A stretch of DNA of 37,719 bases from Embleya scabrispora DSM 41855 (GTDB lineage Bacteria > Actinomycetota > Actinomycetes > Streptomycetales > Streptomycetaceae): the NCBI RefSeq assembly GCF_000372745.1, contig NZ_KB889718.1, forward strand, positions 1-37,719. The letters are read 5' to 3'. The position numbers were made by a program, and so were the translations under genes. Position 1 is the stretch's first letter; each line of letters opens with the position of its first letter. Of the stretch, positions 29,930 to 36,282 are shown piece after piece. Below the pieces are notes generated by a model, which made no database searches, had not been told where the DNA came from, and saw only the letters and a list, made by a program, of their open reading frames with translations.

Positions 29930-31186
29930 TCAGCAGGCGCCCAGGTCCTGCCAGACGCCCCATTGGCCGGTCGTACCCGGCTCCTCGCCCTGGGTCCACC
30001 ACTTCGCCTTCCACGAGTGACCCTTGTGCGACACGGTGTTGTTCGCGACGTAGATCGCGGCGCGGTCCCACGCCGTCGTGGTGCACGTGCTCGGCGGGAC
30101 GGTGGTCGGCGGCGTCGTCGTCGGCGGGGTCGTGGTGGGCGGGGTCGTGGTGGGCGGTGTGGCGCCCGCGAACCGGACGGAGAACTTGGTGAAGTCGTAG
30201 GCGCCCTGCGGCACGCTGCTGCACACGCCCGAGGTCTTGCCGTTGTTGTCCGGCGGTGTGCACTGGCGGTCCCGGTTGACCGACCAGTTCGTGAAGCGCG
30301 CCATGTGGTGGCTGATCGCGTAGTCGTAGACCGTCTGGAAGTCGGCCTGGTAGAAGTACTCGCCGGTGTCGCTGCGTCCGTTCATCTGCGAAATGCCCTC
30401 GTGGGCATAGGCGGTGGCGGTGTCCCAGCCGAACGTGTTGCGCAGGACGGTGTTGAAGTTGGTCAGCGCCGAGGTCTGCGCGGCGGCGCCGTTGAACCCG
30501 CCGTCGAAGGGCATGATGGAGAAGTTGTCCGGGACGAAGCCCTGCGCCTTGGCCTCGTTCAGCATCTGCTTGCCGAACCAGCCGGTGCCGTCCGCCGTGG
30601 CGGCCGTGGTCACCGAGAGGTAGATGCCCGGGTTGCGCTGCTGGATGATCTTGGCGGCGCCGATCTCGTTGTGGATGGCCGCGGCGTTCTCGTACTCCGG
30701 CTCCTCCAGGTCGAAGTCCAGGGCCTTGAGCGAGTACTTGTCGATCACCTGCTGGTACGCGGCGGCGGTTGCCTCGGGGGTGCCGCAGGTCTGGCCGAGC
30801 TTGGTGCCGCCGTAGCCGCCGGCGGAGGCCGAGACGTCACCGCCCTTGGCTCGGATCGCAGCGATCACACCGGCCACCGCGGTATCCGTGGAGGTGGGCT
30901 TGGTGCCGTCCCAAGTCGGCGTACAACCACCGCCGTTGGGTGCCAGGATGAAGGCGAGCTGGAACGCCTTCAGGCCGGTGGCGTCCATCACCGCGCCGGC
31001 GTCCGGCGGGTCGTTGTCGAGCGGCATCAGGTACGGGGCGGCGGCATACCAGTTGCTGCCGATACCGGTGGTCGCCGGGGACGCGGCGGGGCCGGCGGCG
31101 GTCGCGCCGCCGGTGAACGCGAACAGCGAGATCAACCCGGCCGACGCTGCGGCGGCGGCCAGGACAGGGACGTAGCGACGTGCCAC
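29930..31186 (-). CDS. Secreted GH18 chitinase with C-terminal chitin-binding module (CBM5/12)
   Basis: 418 residues from GTG 31186, with GGGAG about 7 bases upstream. A Sec-type signal peptide is clear: RR near the N-terminus, a hydrophobic core to about 26, and a likely cut near ATAAG at 29-32. The GH18 domain has the SASAGGYGG strand (119-127) and the catalytic DFDLE (157-161), with E161 as the acid. A Thr-Pro linker of TPPTT repeats (344-367) leads to a 51-residue CBM5/12 with AKWWTQGEEP. It cleaves beta-1,4-linked GlcNAc chains outside the cell. Two DasR-like boxes lie upstream, as is typical of streptomycete chitinase genes. Confidence 0.95.
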   Translation of the reverse strand: MARRYVPVLAAAAASAGLISLFAFTGGATAAGPAASPATTGIGSNWYAAAPYLMPLDNDPPDAGAVMDATGLKAFQLAFILAPNGGGCTPTWDGTKPTSTDTAVAGVIAAIRAKGGDVSASAGGYGGTKLGQTCGTPEATAAAYQQVIDKYSLKALDFDLEEPEYENAAAIHNEIGAAKIIQQRNPGIYLSVTTAATADGTGWFGKQMLNEAKAQGFVPDNFSIMPFDGGFNGAAAQTSALTNFNTVLRNTFGWDTATAYAHEGISQMNGRSDTGEYFYQADFQTVYDYAISHHMARFTNWSVNRDRQCTPPDNNGKTSGVCSSVPQGAYDFTKFSVRFAGATPPTTTPPTTTPPTTTPPTTVPPSTCTTTAWDRAAIYVANNTVSHKGHSWKAKWWTQGEEPGTTGQWGVWQDLGAC

Positions 31187-31207
31187 GGGGGACTCCCTCG
31201 GAGGATT

Positions 31208-31219
31208 TGGTATAGACCA
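31208..31219. promoter_or_regulatory. DasR-like box 1 before the chitinase gene
   Basis: TGGTATAGACCA differs at one position from the DasR-type palindrome TGGTCTAGACCA and is flanked by a further matching T/A pair. It lies 21 bp before the chitinase start codon. Confidence 0.7.
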
Positions 31220-31262
31220 ACGGCCAAAGGGTGGGCCTTCCACTTCCGGGTCGTCAATACAT

Positions 31263-31274
31263 TGGACTGGACCA
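31263..31274. promoter_or_regulatory. DasR-like box 2 before the chitinase gene
   Basis: TGGACTGGACCA has two differences from TGGTCTAGACCA and lies 55 bp from box 1. On the minus strand it reads TGGTCCAGTCCA, close to the direct-repeat element described in streptomycete chitinase promoters. Confidence 0.55.
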
Positions 31275-31491
31275 ATTTTCGACGCGCTCCGCAGACGCGC
31301 GCGCGTGCGGAGCCGTGGCCACGGCGCGGGCGACGCCCTGCGCGCCGCGTCGGCCTCGGTCGTCCGGCAGGTCGTCCGAGGCCCGAGCCGGCAGCTGCAA
31401 CGTGCGATGTTCGCCCGGGCGTTGCCCGGGCGGGGAAGCCATTTCGTCGGGTCGTCCTCGGGGTGGGGCAGGCTTCCGGCATGAGCCCTCG

Positions 31492-32031
31492 TCAGGAGCC
31501 CAACCCCTGCCGGGCCTTGCGGTTCGGTGTGAATTCGTACAGGCCCAGCAGCCCCGGGGCGTCCACGATCCCCGGGCCGCCCGCCGCCGCCCACGCCGCT
31601 ATCTCGCCGGTCGCGTCCCGGTCGTTGACCGTCCCGAACCAGGTCGGCCGCCCGCCCGCCGCACGGCCCGCCGACGAGGGCTGCACCACGATCACATTGC
31701 CGCGCTCGCACGGGCCCAGACAGTCGCTGAGCCGGACCGCGACCCGAGTACCGGTCAGGGCCGCGCTCAACGTGGCCGGTTGGCCCGCGTGATCCGCACC
31801 CGCGATCTTGGCCGTGCCGCAACAGCAGCCCCGGCACACGGTGATCGTGCACGCGGCCGAACCGGCGGCCGACGCGGCGGGCTGCGCCGCGCGATCACGA
31901 CGAGTGGCACGGCGCGAGCGGGGAGAGCGGGCAGAGCGGGAGGGATCCGAGCGGTCCGGCTCGGATCCCTCCGCCGAGCCGGCCGAGCCATCCGAGCGGG
32001 TCGAGCGGGTCGAGCGGGTCGAGCGGGTCAT
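31492..32031 (-). CDS. (2Fe-2S) ferredoxin-like protein under a cobalamin riboswitch
   Basis: 179 residues from ATG 32031, with AAGGAG 7 bases upstream; longer in-frame starts lie inside the riboswitch and are rejected. Residues 1-58 are low-complexity Arg/Ser/Thr, beginning with TRS repeats encoded by a 9-bp DNA repeat. The conserved part starts at C61: CTITVCRGCCCG, then DCLGPCERGNVIVV with C104 and C108. This is the cysteine pattern of thioredoxin-like 2Fe-2S ferredoxins. Related proteins occur beside cobalt-transport and cobalamin genes in actinobacteria, and the riboswitch supports a role in cobalt/B12 economy. No other B12 gene is in the window. A 14-bp perfect hairpin (31939-31952 with 31959-31972) lies within the coding sequence. 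Confidence 0.85.
   Translation of the reverse strand: MTRSTRSTRSTRSDGSAGSAEGSEPDRSDPSRSARSPRSRRATRRDRAAQPAASAAGSAACTITVCRGCCCGTAKIAGADHAGQPATLSAALTGTRVAVRLSDCLGPCERGNVIVVQPSSAGRAAGGRPTWFGTVNDRDATGEIAAWAAAGGPGIVDAPGLLGLYEFTPNRKARQGLGS
31939..31972. repeat. Perfect 14-bp inverted repeat inside the ferredoxin-like gene
   Basis: Arms 31939-31952 and 31959-31972 with a 6-base loop lie in the low-complexity N-terminal coding region, 59-92 bases after the start codon. It could be an RNA hairpin that works with the riboswitch, or a by-product of the repeat-rich sequence. Confidence 0.6.
32000..32026. repeat. 9-bp tandem repeat at the start of the ferredoxin-like gene
   Basis: GTCGAGCGG is repeated three times perfectly, with a further degenerate copy just to the left, encoding TRS units directly after the start methionine. 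Confidence 0.8.
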
Positions 32032-32156
32032 GGGAACTCTCCTTCGCGAGTTCGATCCGGGTCCCGACCGAGACGACGCGACGGCGCCGGCCACGAAGAC
32101 GCGGACCGACCCTCCCGCGAGGCTCCGGGTGGGCCGCGCACGGACGTGCCGCGCAC

Positions 32157-32365
32157 GGGCGAAGGGCAGGTCTTCGGACTCGTGGGCACGTCGGCCCGTT
32201 CGGGCACCGACACCTACCGGCCGTCGCTTCCCGGACACCGTGCTCGGCGTCCAGTGCGTGATGACGACTCTCGTTCCCACTCACCGCTGCGGGGCAGTTC
32301 CGGACTCGCACCGGATTCCCTCTTGCGACACGCACCCCGGCCGGGGCGGTGAACCATTCGCGCAG
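32157..32365 (-). ncRNA. Cobalamin (adenosylcobalamin-type) riboswitch
   Basis: Read on the minus strand, the leader contains the conserved core GGGAATCCGGTGCGAGTCCG, then CTGCCCCGCAGCGGT (32283-32320 region). About 100 bases later comes the B12 box AGTCCGAAGACCTGCC (32165-32180). Outer sequences GCGAA and TTCGC can form the closing P1 stem. All elements are in the order of the cobalamin aptamer. It ends about 125 bases before the start codon of the ferredoxin-like gene. When B12 is bound, such switches lower expression of the downstream gene. Whether control is by termination or by masking the ribosome site is not clear. The ends are approximate. Confidence 0.92.
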
Positions 32366-32432
32366 GTCAGCTTAGGCGCCCCTGATCCGGACGGGGCGAT
32401 GTGAGCCAGGTCACCGGCAACTCGGACCGACT

Positions 32433-32444
32433 TGGTCTGGACCT
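32433..32444. promoter_or_regulatory. DasR-like box in the GntR gene promoter
   Basis: TGGTCTGGACCT matches TGGTCTAGACCA at 10 of 12 positions. It covers the place where a -35 would be, about 18 bases before TATATT at 32463-32468. That position suits repression or autoregulation of the GntR gene that starts at 32541. Confidence 0.6.
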
Positions 32445-32540
32445 TTCGTGGTCCGACGCGGTTATATTCAACCGTCTTTACTAAACCGAGCATGCAATAA
32501 GTCCACGCCGCGCAGGCGTCGGCCAGCCGAGGGGGCGTCC

Positions 32541-33293
32541 GTGAGCAGCATGGCGACATTGCCGGACGAAGCGGTCTTCGGTGAGCCCAAGTACTGGCAA
32601 CTGCGCACCTCGCTGCTGAAGGCGATCGAGGAGGACTTCAGCTCCGGCGACGTCCTGCCCAACGAGCGCGACCTCGCGGCCCGCTTCGGCGTCGCCCGGG
32701 CCACCCTTCGGCACGCCCTCGAACAGCTCGAACTCGAAGGCCGCCTGGTCCGCAAGCGCGGCGCCGGCACCACTGTCGCCGGACCGCGCGTGGACGTCTC
32801 GCTCAGCGCCGACGGCGAGGGCTGGCCGGGCGTGGACCTGCGCGACCGCGAGGTGATCGACTGCGCCACGGTGCCGGTGACCGACGACTTCGCGGATACC
32901 CTCAAGGGCCGCCCCTCGGCCCTGGTGCACCGGCTGCGCCGCCGGCAGTTCTCCATGCGCCAGGTGGTCGGGCTGGAATGCCTGTACGTCTCCCGCGCCG
33001 TCGTGCCCTCGTTGTCCACCCGAGTCCCGGGCTTCGAGCGCGCCTCGCTGATGCTGCGTCAACTGCGCGGCCACCGCCTGGAGGGCCGGCACCGCGCGGT
33101 CGAACTGGGCGTGGCCGAGGCCGAGGAGGCCCGCTACCTGGAGCGTCCGCCGGGTACCGCCGTACTGGTCGTGACGACGACGTACACCGCGCTCGGCCGG
33201 ACCGCCGCGGTCACCGTGGCGACCTATCGCGCCGACACCTGCCGGCTGGCGTTCGCCGAGGCAGGGCCGACCGCGTTGCGGCCGGCGTCCTGA
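32541..33293 (+). CDS. GntR family regulator, HutC/DasR-like (winged helix + UTRA domain)
   Basis: 250 residues from GTG 32541, with GAGGGGG 6 bases upstream; ATG 32550 is an in-frame alternative. The N-terminal winged helix has PKYWQLRTSLLKAIE, then VLPNERDLAARFGVARATLRHALEQLELEGRLVRKRGAGT split over residues 18-80. The C-terminal part is a UTRA-like sensor domain that binds small ligands such as phosphosugars. DasR itself is a HutC-type GntR protein sensing GlcN-6-P and GlcNAc-6-P. The box before this gene, and similar boxes before the chitinase and SIS genes, suggest it is a DasR paralogue or a DasR target. The UTRA part is divergent, so the ligand is uncertain. Confidence 0.88.
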   Translation: MSSMATLPDEAVFGEPKYWQLRTSLLKAIEEDFSSGDVLPNERDLAARFGVARATLRHALEQLELEGRLVRKRGAGTTVAGPRVDVSLSADGEGWPGVDLRDREVIDCATVPVTDDFADTLKGRPSALVHRLRRRQFSMRQVVGLECLYVSRAVVPSLSTRVPGFERASLMLRQLRGHRLEGRHRAVELGVAEAEEARYLERPPGTAVLVVTTTYTALGRTAAVTVATYRADTCRLAFAEAGPTALRPAS

Positions 33294-33401
33294 TTCGACG
33301 CGAAATCTGGGTACCATCCGCGCCTGAGCGACGACGTGTACGACGGGCGTGGCGGCCCGGACGCACGTACCGCGCGCCGGCGCGATGAGAGGACAAGAGC
33401 T

Positions 33402-34565
33402 GTGGCACAGGCGACCGGCGGAGATTCCTCCGTGGTCCGGCGGATCAACTCAGCGGCGACCCTGCGCGCGTTGCGCGGTGGCGAGGTGTTGACCGTGACC
33501 GCGCTGATGGAGGCCACCGGTCTGTCCCGCCCCACCGTCGAGGGTGTCGTCGACGGCCTGCTCGCCGAGGGTCTGGTCGTGGAGACCACCACCGCCGAGA
33601 GCGAGGACGGCAGTCGTCCGCGTGGTCGGCCGGCTCGACGCTTCCGCTTCCACGCCGAGGCCGGTCACCTGCTCGGTATCGACGTCGGCGTGCACCACAT
33701 CCGAGTCGTGCTCGCGGACCTCGCCGGCACGATCGTCGGCCGGGCCGCACGCACCGTGGAGGAGGACTGCGAGGCCGAGGACCGGCTCGAACGGGTGCGC
33801 GGCCTGGTCAGCGAGACCCTGCGCCGGGCCCAGGTGTCCCGGGGTTCGTTGTGGGGCGTGGGCGTGGGAACGCCCGGGATCGTGGACACCGAGGGCGTGG
33901 TCACCCTGTCCTCGGCGATGCCGGGCTGGACCGGCCTGGACCTCGGCGGCCGACTCGGCCGCTCGTTCAGCTGTCCGGTCCAGGTCGAGAACGACGCCAA
34001 CCTGGCCGCGATCGGCGAACGCTGGAAGGGCATCGCGGTCGGGTCCGACGACATCGTCTACGTGATGGCCGGCCTCAGCCCGGGCGCCGGGTCGTTCATC
34101 AACGGCCGCCTGCACCGCGGCTTCGGCGGCGCCGCGGGCGAGATCGGCGCGCTGCACCTGCTGGGCCGCCAGGTCACTCCGGAGAATCTGCTGTCCACCA
34201 CCGGCACGCCGCTGCCGCCGCTGGACGAGGCGGCTGTCGGCGAGGTGTTCCGGCACGCGGCCGAGGGCGACCGGACCGCGACCGAGGCGGTGGACCGGTT
34301 CGTCCAGCGGCTGATCCACGACGTCACCGCGCTGGTGCTGGCGCTGGATCCGGAGATCGTGGTGATCGGCGGCTGGGCGGCCGGCCTCGCGGACGCGGTC
34401 CCGCCGCTGACCACCGAGCTGCGCCGGTTGTGCCTGCGGATGCCGCGCGTCGAACTGTCCGCACTGGGCGCGGACGGCGTGGCCCTCGGCGCCGTACGGG
34501 TGGCCCTCGACCGGGTCGAACACCGCCTGTTCGCGGTCGAGCACACGGGCTCGGCCAGGGCGTAG
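33402..34565 (+). CDS. ROK family protein, NagC/XylR-type regulator lacking the zinc motif
   Basis: 387 residues from GTG 33402, with GAGAGGA upstream. An N-terminal winged helix (about 13-62, with ALMEATGLSRPTVEGVVDGL) is followed by a ROK sugar-kinase-like domain. The phosphate-binding strand GIDVGVHHIRVVLADL starts at 92, GVGVGTPGIVD follows, and the catalytic-type aspartate D198 is in VENDAN. The GEIG segment (246-249) is not followed by the usual histidine and CxCGxxGC zinc site; the sequence reads ALHLLGRQVTPENLL instead. Kinase activity is therefore doubtful, and a regulator role fits. The gene follows the GntR gene by 108 bp on the same strand. ROK regulators often control aminosugar or other carbohydrate genes. 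Confidence 0.9.
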   Translation: MAQATGGDSSVVRRINSAATLRALRGGEVLTVTALMEATGLSRPTVEGVVDGLLAEGLVVETTTAESEDGSRPRGRPARRFRFHAEAGHLLGIDVGVHHIRVVLADLAGTIVGRAARTVEEDCEAEDRLERVRGLVSETLRRAQVSRGSLWGVGVGTPGIVDTEGVVTLSSAMPGWTGLDLGGRLGRSFSCPVQVENDANLAAIGERWKGIAVGSDDIVYVMAGLSPGAGSFINGRLHRGFGGAAGEIGALHLLGRQVTPENLLSTTGTPLPPLDEAAVGEVFRHAAEGDRTATEAVDRFVQRLIHDVTALVLALDPEIVVIGGWAAGLADAVPPLTTELRRLCLRMPRVELSALGADGVALGAVRVALDRVEHRLFAVEHTGSARA

Positions 34566-34581
34566 CGCGGCCTTTCCGCGC
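34565..34581 (+). terminator. Short hairpin at the ROK gene stop codon
   Basis: GCGCGG (34565-34570) pairs with CCGCGC (34576-34581) over a 5-base loop. It overlaps the last base of the stop codon. Confidence 0.4.
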
Positions 34582-34586
34582 GCCCG

Positions 34587-34622
34587 GGTCGGGACGCGGA
34601 TCGGGACGCGGGTCGGGACGCG
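34587..34622. repeat. 12-bp tandem repeat between ROK and the decayed reductase gene
   Basis: Three copies of RRTCGGGACGCG lie at 34587-34598, 34599-34610 and 34611-34622, just beyond the end of the reductase homology. They fall in its run-on reading frame. Confidence 0.8.
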
Positions 34623-34639
34623 AATCCGGCCGCCGCTGA

Positions 34640-34948
34640 TGCCCGCTCGGTGATCACCACCGGGATGTCCCGGGTGGTGCCCTCCTGATAGGCCCGGTAC
34701 GCCGGCATCGCCGCCACCATCAGCGCCCACAACCTCGGCTTCTCCGCCGCCGTCGCGGTGCGCGTGCGCGCGGTGAAGACCTCGCCGCCGATGTCGACCG
34801 TGGCGGTCGGCTCGGCGACCAGGCGCCGCCCGCGCGTGGTCGGCAGCAGGTCGTCGATGCCTTCCCGGGGCCGCCCGTCCGTGGCCGGGAAGCGCTCGAT
34901 GTGCGCGGCCACCCACGGATCGGAAGGGTCCAAGACCCGCTCGGTCAT
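34640..34948 (-). pseudogene. Decayed deazaflavin (F420)-dependent nitroreductase-family gene with internal deletion
   Basis: From ATG 34948, about 103 residues match the two ends of the deazaflavin-dependent nitroreductase (DDN) family. The N-terminal part ends in LLPTTRGRR and the C-terminal part has FTARTRTATAAEKPRLWALM and AYRAYQEGTTRDIPVVITE. The roughly 35 residues normally between them are missing without a frameshift; they include the segment that resembles TPLxxVxxDGxYxVVASxGG, which contacts F420. The natural stop is also lost: the frame stays open to 34058, across the convergent ROK gene. The start overlaps the stop of the Rossmann reductase gene by 4 bases (ATGA), so the two were translationally coupled. 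Most likely this is a remnant; a shortened working protein is unlikely. Confidence 0.7.
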
Positions 34949-35730
34949 CGACCGTCCTCGATCCCGACATGTACCCCACGCAGCTTCGGCGCGTCGACCT
35001 CGTCCAGCAGCGCGATCGCGAAGTCCGGGTAGGACACCCGGCTTTCCGCGTCGGCGGGGGCCGCGCGGTAGTAACCGGTACGGACGCCCTCATGATCGAA
35101 GTCGCCGGACGGGCTCAGCACGACCCACTCCGGCACGACTCGCTTCGCTACGACTCGCTTCTGCACGACTCGCTTCTGCACGATCCGCTCTGGTGCGACT
35201 TGCTCTGGTGTGCTCTGCTCTGGAACGACTTGGTCCTGTACGACCTGCTCCGGTACGACATGAGGAGCGTCGTCGACGGCGCCCGATCCGGCCGCCCGCA
35301 GTGTCGCGTTGCCTTCGGCATGCGCGAGGAAGAACGCCCGGTACTCCTGGGGATAGCCCGGCGTATCCATCAACAACTCGCCGGACTCGGCCGGCAGCAC
35401 CGACGCCAGACCCACCCACACCAACCGTCCGACGCCCGCCCGGGCGAGCCCGTCCAGCAGCGCCCGCACCGCGCGCACGAAGAAGTCGCCGACCGGCGCG
35501 GCCGGGTCGAATACCGCCGCGATCGCCGCGTCGTGCCCCGCCGCGAGTTCGGCCACCGCATCCGCGTCGGTCACGTCACCCGCGCACACCCGCACGTCCG
35601 GGCCGGCCAGATCCGAGTACTTCGCGGGGTCGCGCACCACGGCGGTGACCCGATGCCCCCGGCGCAACGCCTCCGCGACGGCCGTGCGTCCGGTCCGACC
35701 ACCTGCGCCGAAAACGATGATGCCGCTCAT
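34945..35730 (-). CDS. NAD(P)-binding Rossmann-fold reductase (atypical SDR/NmrA-like) with a pentapeptide-repeat insertion
   Basis: 261 residues from ATG 35730, with GGGGTG upstream. The N-terminal cofactor motif is GAGGRTG (8-14), and VTAVVRDPAKY and VRVCAGDVTD follow as in NAD(P)H-binding NmrA-like proteins. Residues about 156-200 are nine five-residue units of VVxEQ/VVQKR type encoded by a 15-bp tandem DNA repeat. The family sequence normally passes straight from LRAA to WVVLSPSG at this point. The insertion is highly charged and could form a helix on the surface. The gene is divergent from an HxlR regulator, the usual arrangement for redox- or electrophile-sensing control. Activity of the enlarged protein is uncertain. 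Confidence 0.85.
   Translation of the reverse strand: MSGIIVFGAGGRTGRTAVAEALRRGHRVTAVVRDPAKYSDLAGPDVRVCAGDVTDADAVAELAAGHDAAIAAVFDPAAPVGDFFVRAVRALLDGLARAGVGRLVWVGLASVLPAESGELLMDTPGYPQEYRAFFLAHAEGNATLRAAGSGAVDDAPHVVPEQVVQDQVVPEQSTPEQVAPERIVQKRVVQKRVVAKRVVPEWVVLSPSGDFDHEGVRTGYYRAAPADAESRVSYPDFAIALLDEVDAPKLRGVHVGIEDGR
35131..35265. repeat. 15-bp tandem repeat, nine copies, inside the Rossmann reductase gene
   Basis: Nine 15-bp units, for example CTGCACGACTCGCTT at 35161-35175, run from 35131 to 35265 with growing divergence to the right. Being a multiple of three, the array encodes five-residue repeats without breaking the frame. Confidence 0.9.
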
Positions 35731-35798
35731 CGATCCACCCCGTTCGTCCGGGCCGAGCCCTTGCCCCGACCACCGCCACGCACGCTACCCAGGGCGGT

Positions 35799-35816
35799 GG
35801 TTACCTTCCGGATACC
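35799..35816. promoter_or_regulatory. Candidate HxlR operator in the divergent promoter
   Basis: GGTTACCTTCCGGATACC is an imperfect palindrome of form GGTnnCCnnnnGGnnACC, 15 bp before the HxlR start and 68 bp before the reductase start. Position and symmetry suit a dimeric winged-helix regulator. Confidence 0.5.
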
Positions 35817-35831
35817 GGCTACGGTGGGCCC

Positions 35832-36206
35832 ATGAGCGAGGCCATCGGAGAACCCCTGCGGGCGGACATGTTCGATCCGGTCTGCCCGTCGAACCTGTCC
35901 CCGATCCATTTCGGCGACAAGTGGGCCGGGATGATCATCCGTTGCCTGGAGGGTGGTCCGCGGCGCTTCTCCGAACTGCGTGTGCCGATGCACGGCGTCA
36001 CCGCAAAGGTGCTCACCCGGTCACTGCGCACGCTCGAACGCGACGGCCTGATCAGCCGCACCGCACTCGACACCCCGGTACGCCGGGTGACCTACGCGCT
36101 CACCCCGCTGGGCCGCGGCATGCTGGTCCCGATGAACGCCGCGTGCGCATGGACGGCGGCGAACTGGGACGAACTCCTCGACGCACGCGAGTCGTCCGGG
36201 GGCTGA
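35832..36206 (+). CDS. HxlR family winged-helix transcriptional regulator
   Basis: 124 residues from ATG 35832. HxlR landmarks are present: a conserved cysteine near the N-terminus (DPVCPS, C18), then the HFGDKWAGMIIRCLEGGPRRF segment split over 26-46, in which KW is family typical, then FSELRVPMHGVTAKVLTRSL and LISRTALDTPVRRVTYALT of the recognition helix and wing. HxlR proteins bind as dimers and often sense electrophiles or oxidants through cysteine. The divergent target is the Rossmann reductase followed by the decayed reductase. Length is normal. Confidence 0.93.
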   Translation: MSEAIGEPLRADMFDPVCPSNLSPIHFGDKWAGMIIRCLEGGPRRFSELRVPMHGVTAKVLTRSLRTLERDGLISRTALDTPVRRVTYALTPLGRGMLVPMNAACAWTAANWDELLDARESSGG

Positions 36207-36236
36207 ACCGGAGTGCTTGAGCCGGAGTGCGTGGTT

Positions 36237-36262
36237 GGGGAGGGTGGGGAGGGTGGGGCGGG
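36237..36262 (+). other. Six G-tracts with single-base loops (putative G-quadruplex)
   Basis: Between the convergent HxlR and SIS genes, G-runs of 4, 3, 4, 3, 4 and 3 are separated by single bases (A, T, A, T, C) at 36237-36262. This is an ideal pattern for a parallel G-quadruplex in the plus strand, beginning 31 bp after the HxlR stop. It may assist termination or pausing of the HxlR transcript. Confidence 0.7.
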
Positions 36263-36282
36263 TAGAGCGGCGCCGGCGACCG

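Larger units (their letters stand above)
31187..31491. promoter_or_regulatory. 305-bp chitinase promoter region
   Basis: It holds the two DasR-like boxes described separately, and a TATACC sequence on the minus strand overlapping the nearer box that could be a -10. An 8-bp hairpin with a 12-base loop (31286-31293 with 31306-31313) may terminate the upstream ferredoxin-like gene. I saw nothing else between 31314 and 31491. Confidence 0.55.

Noticed and set aside
28640-31792. A 1,050-codon open frame on the plus strand across the HEAT and chitinase genes
   Set aside because: It spans two well-supported minus-strand genes and the gap between them, with no recognisable domain.
31492-32280. A longer N-terminus for the ferredoxin-like gene starting at 32280
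   Set aside because: It would begin inside the cobalamin aptamer. The ATG at 32031 has an AAGGAG site at proper spacing.
33336-33401. Upstream start of the ROK gene at GTG 33336
   Set aside because: The added 22 residues are Arg/Asp-rich without homology to the winged helix, and GTG 33402 has a GAGAGGA site.
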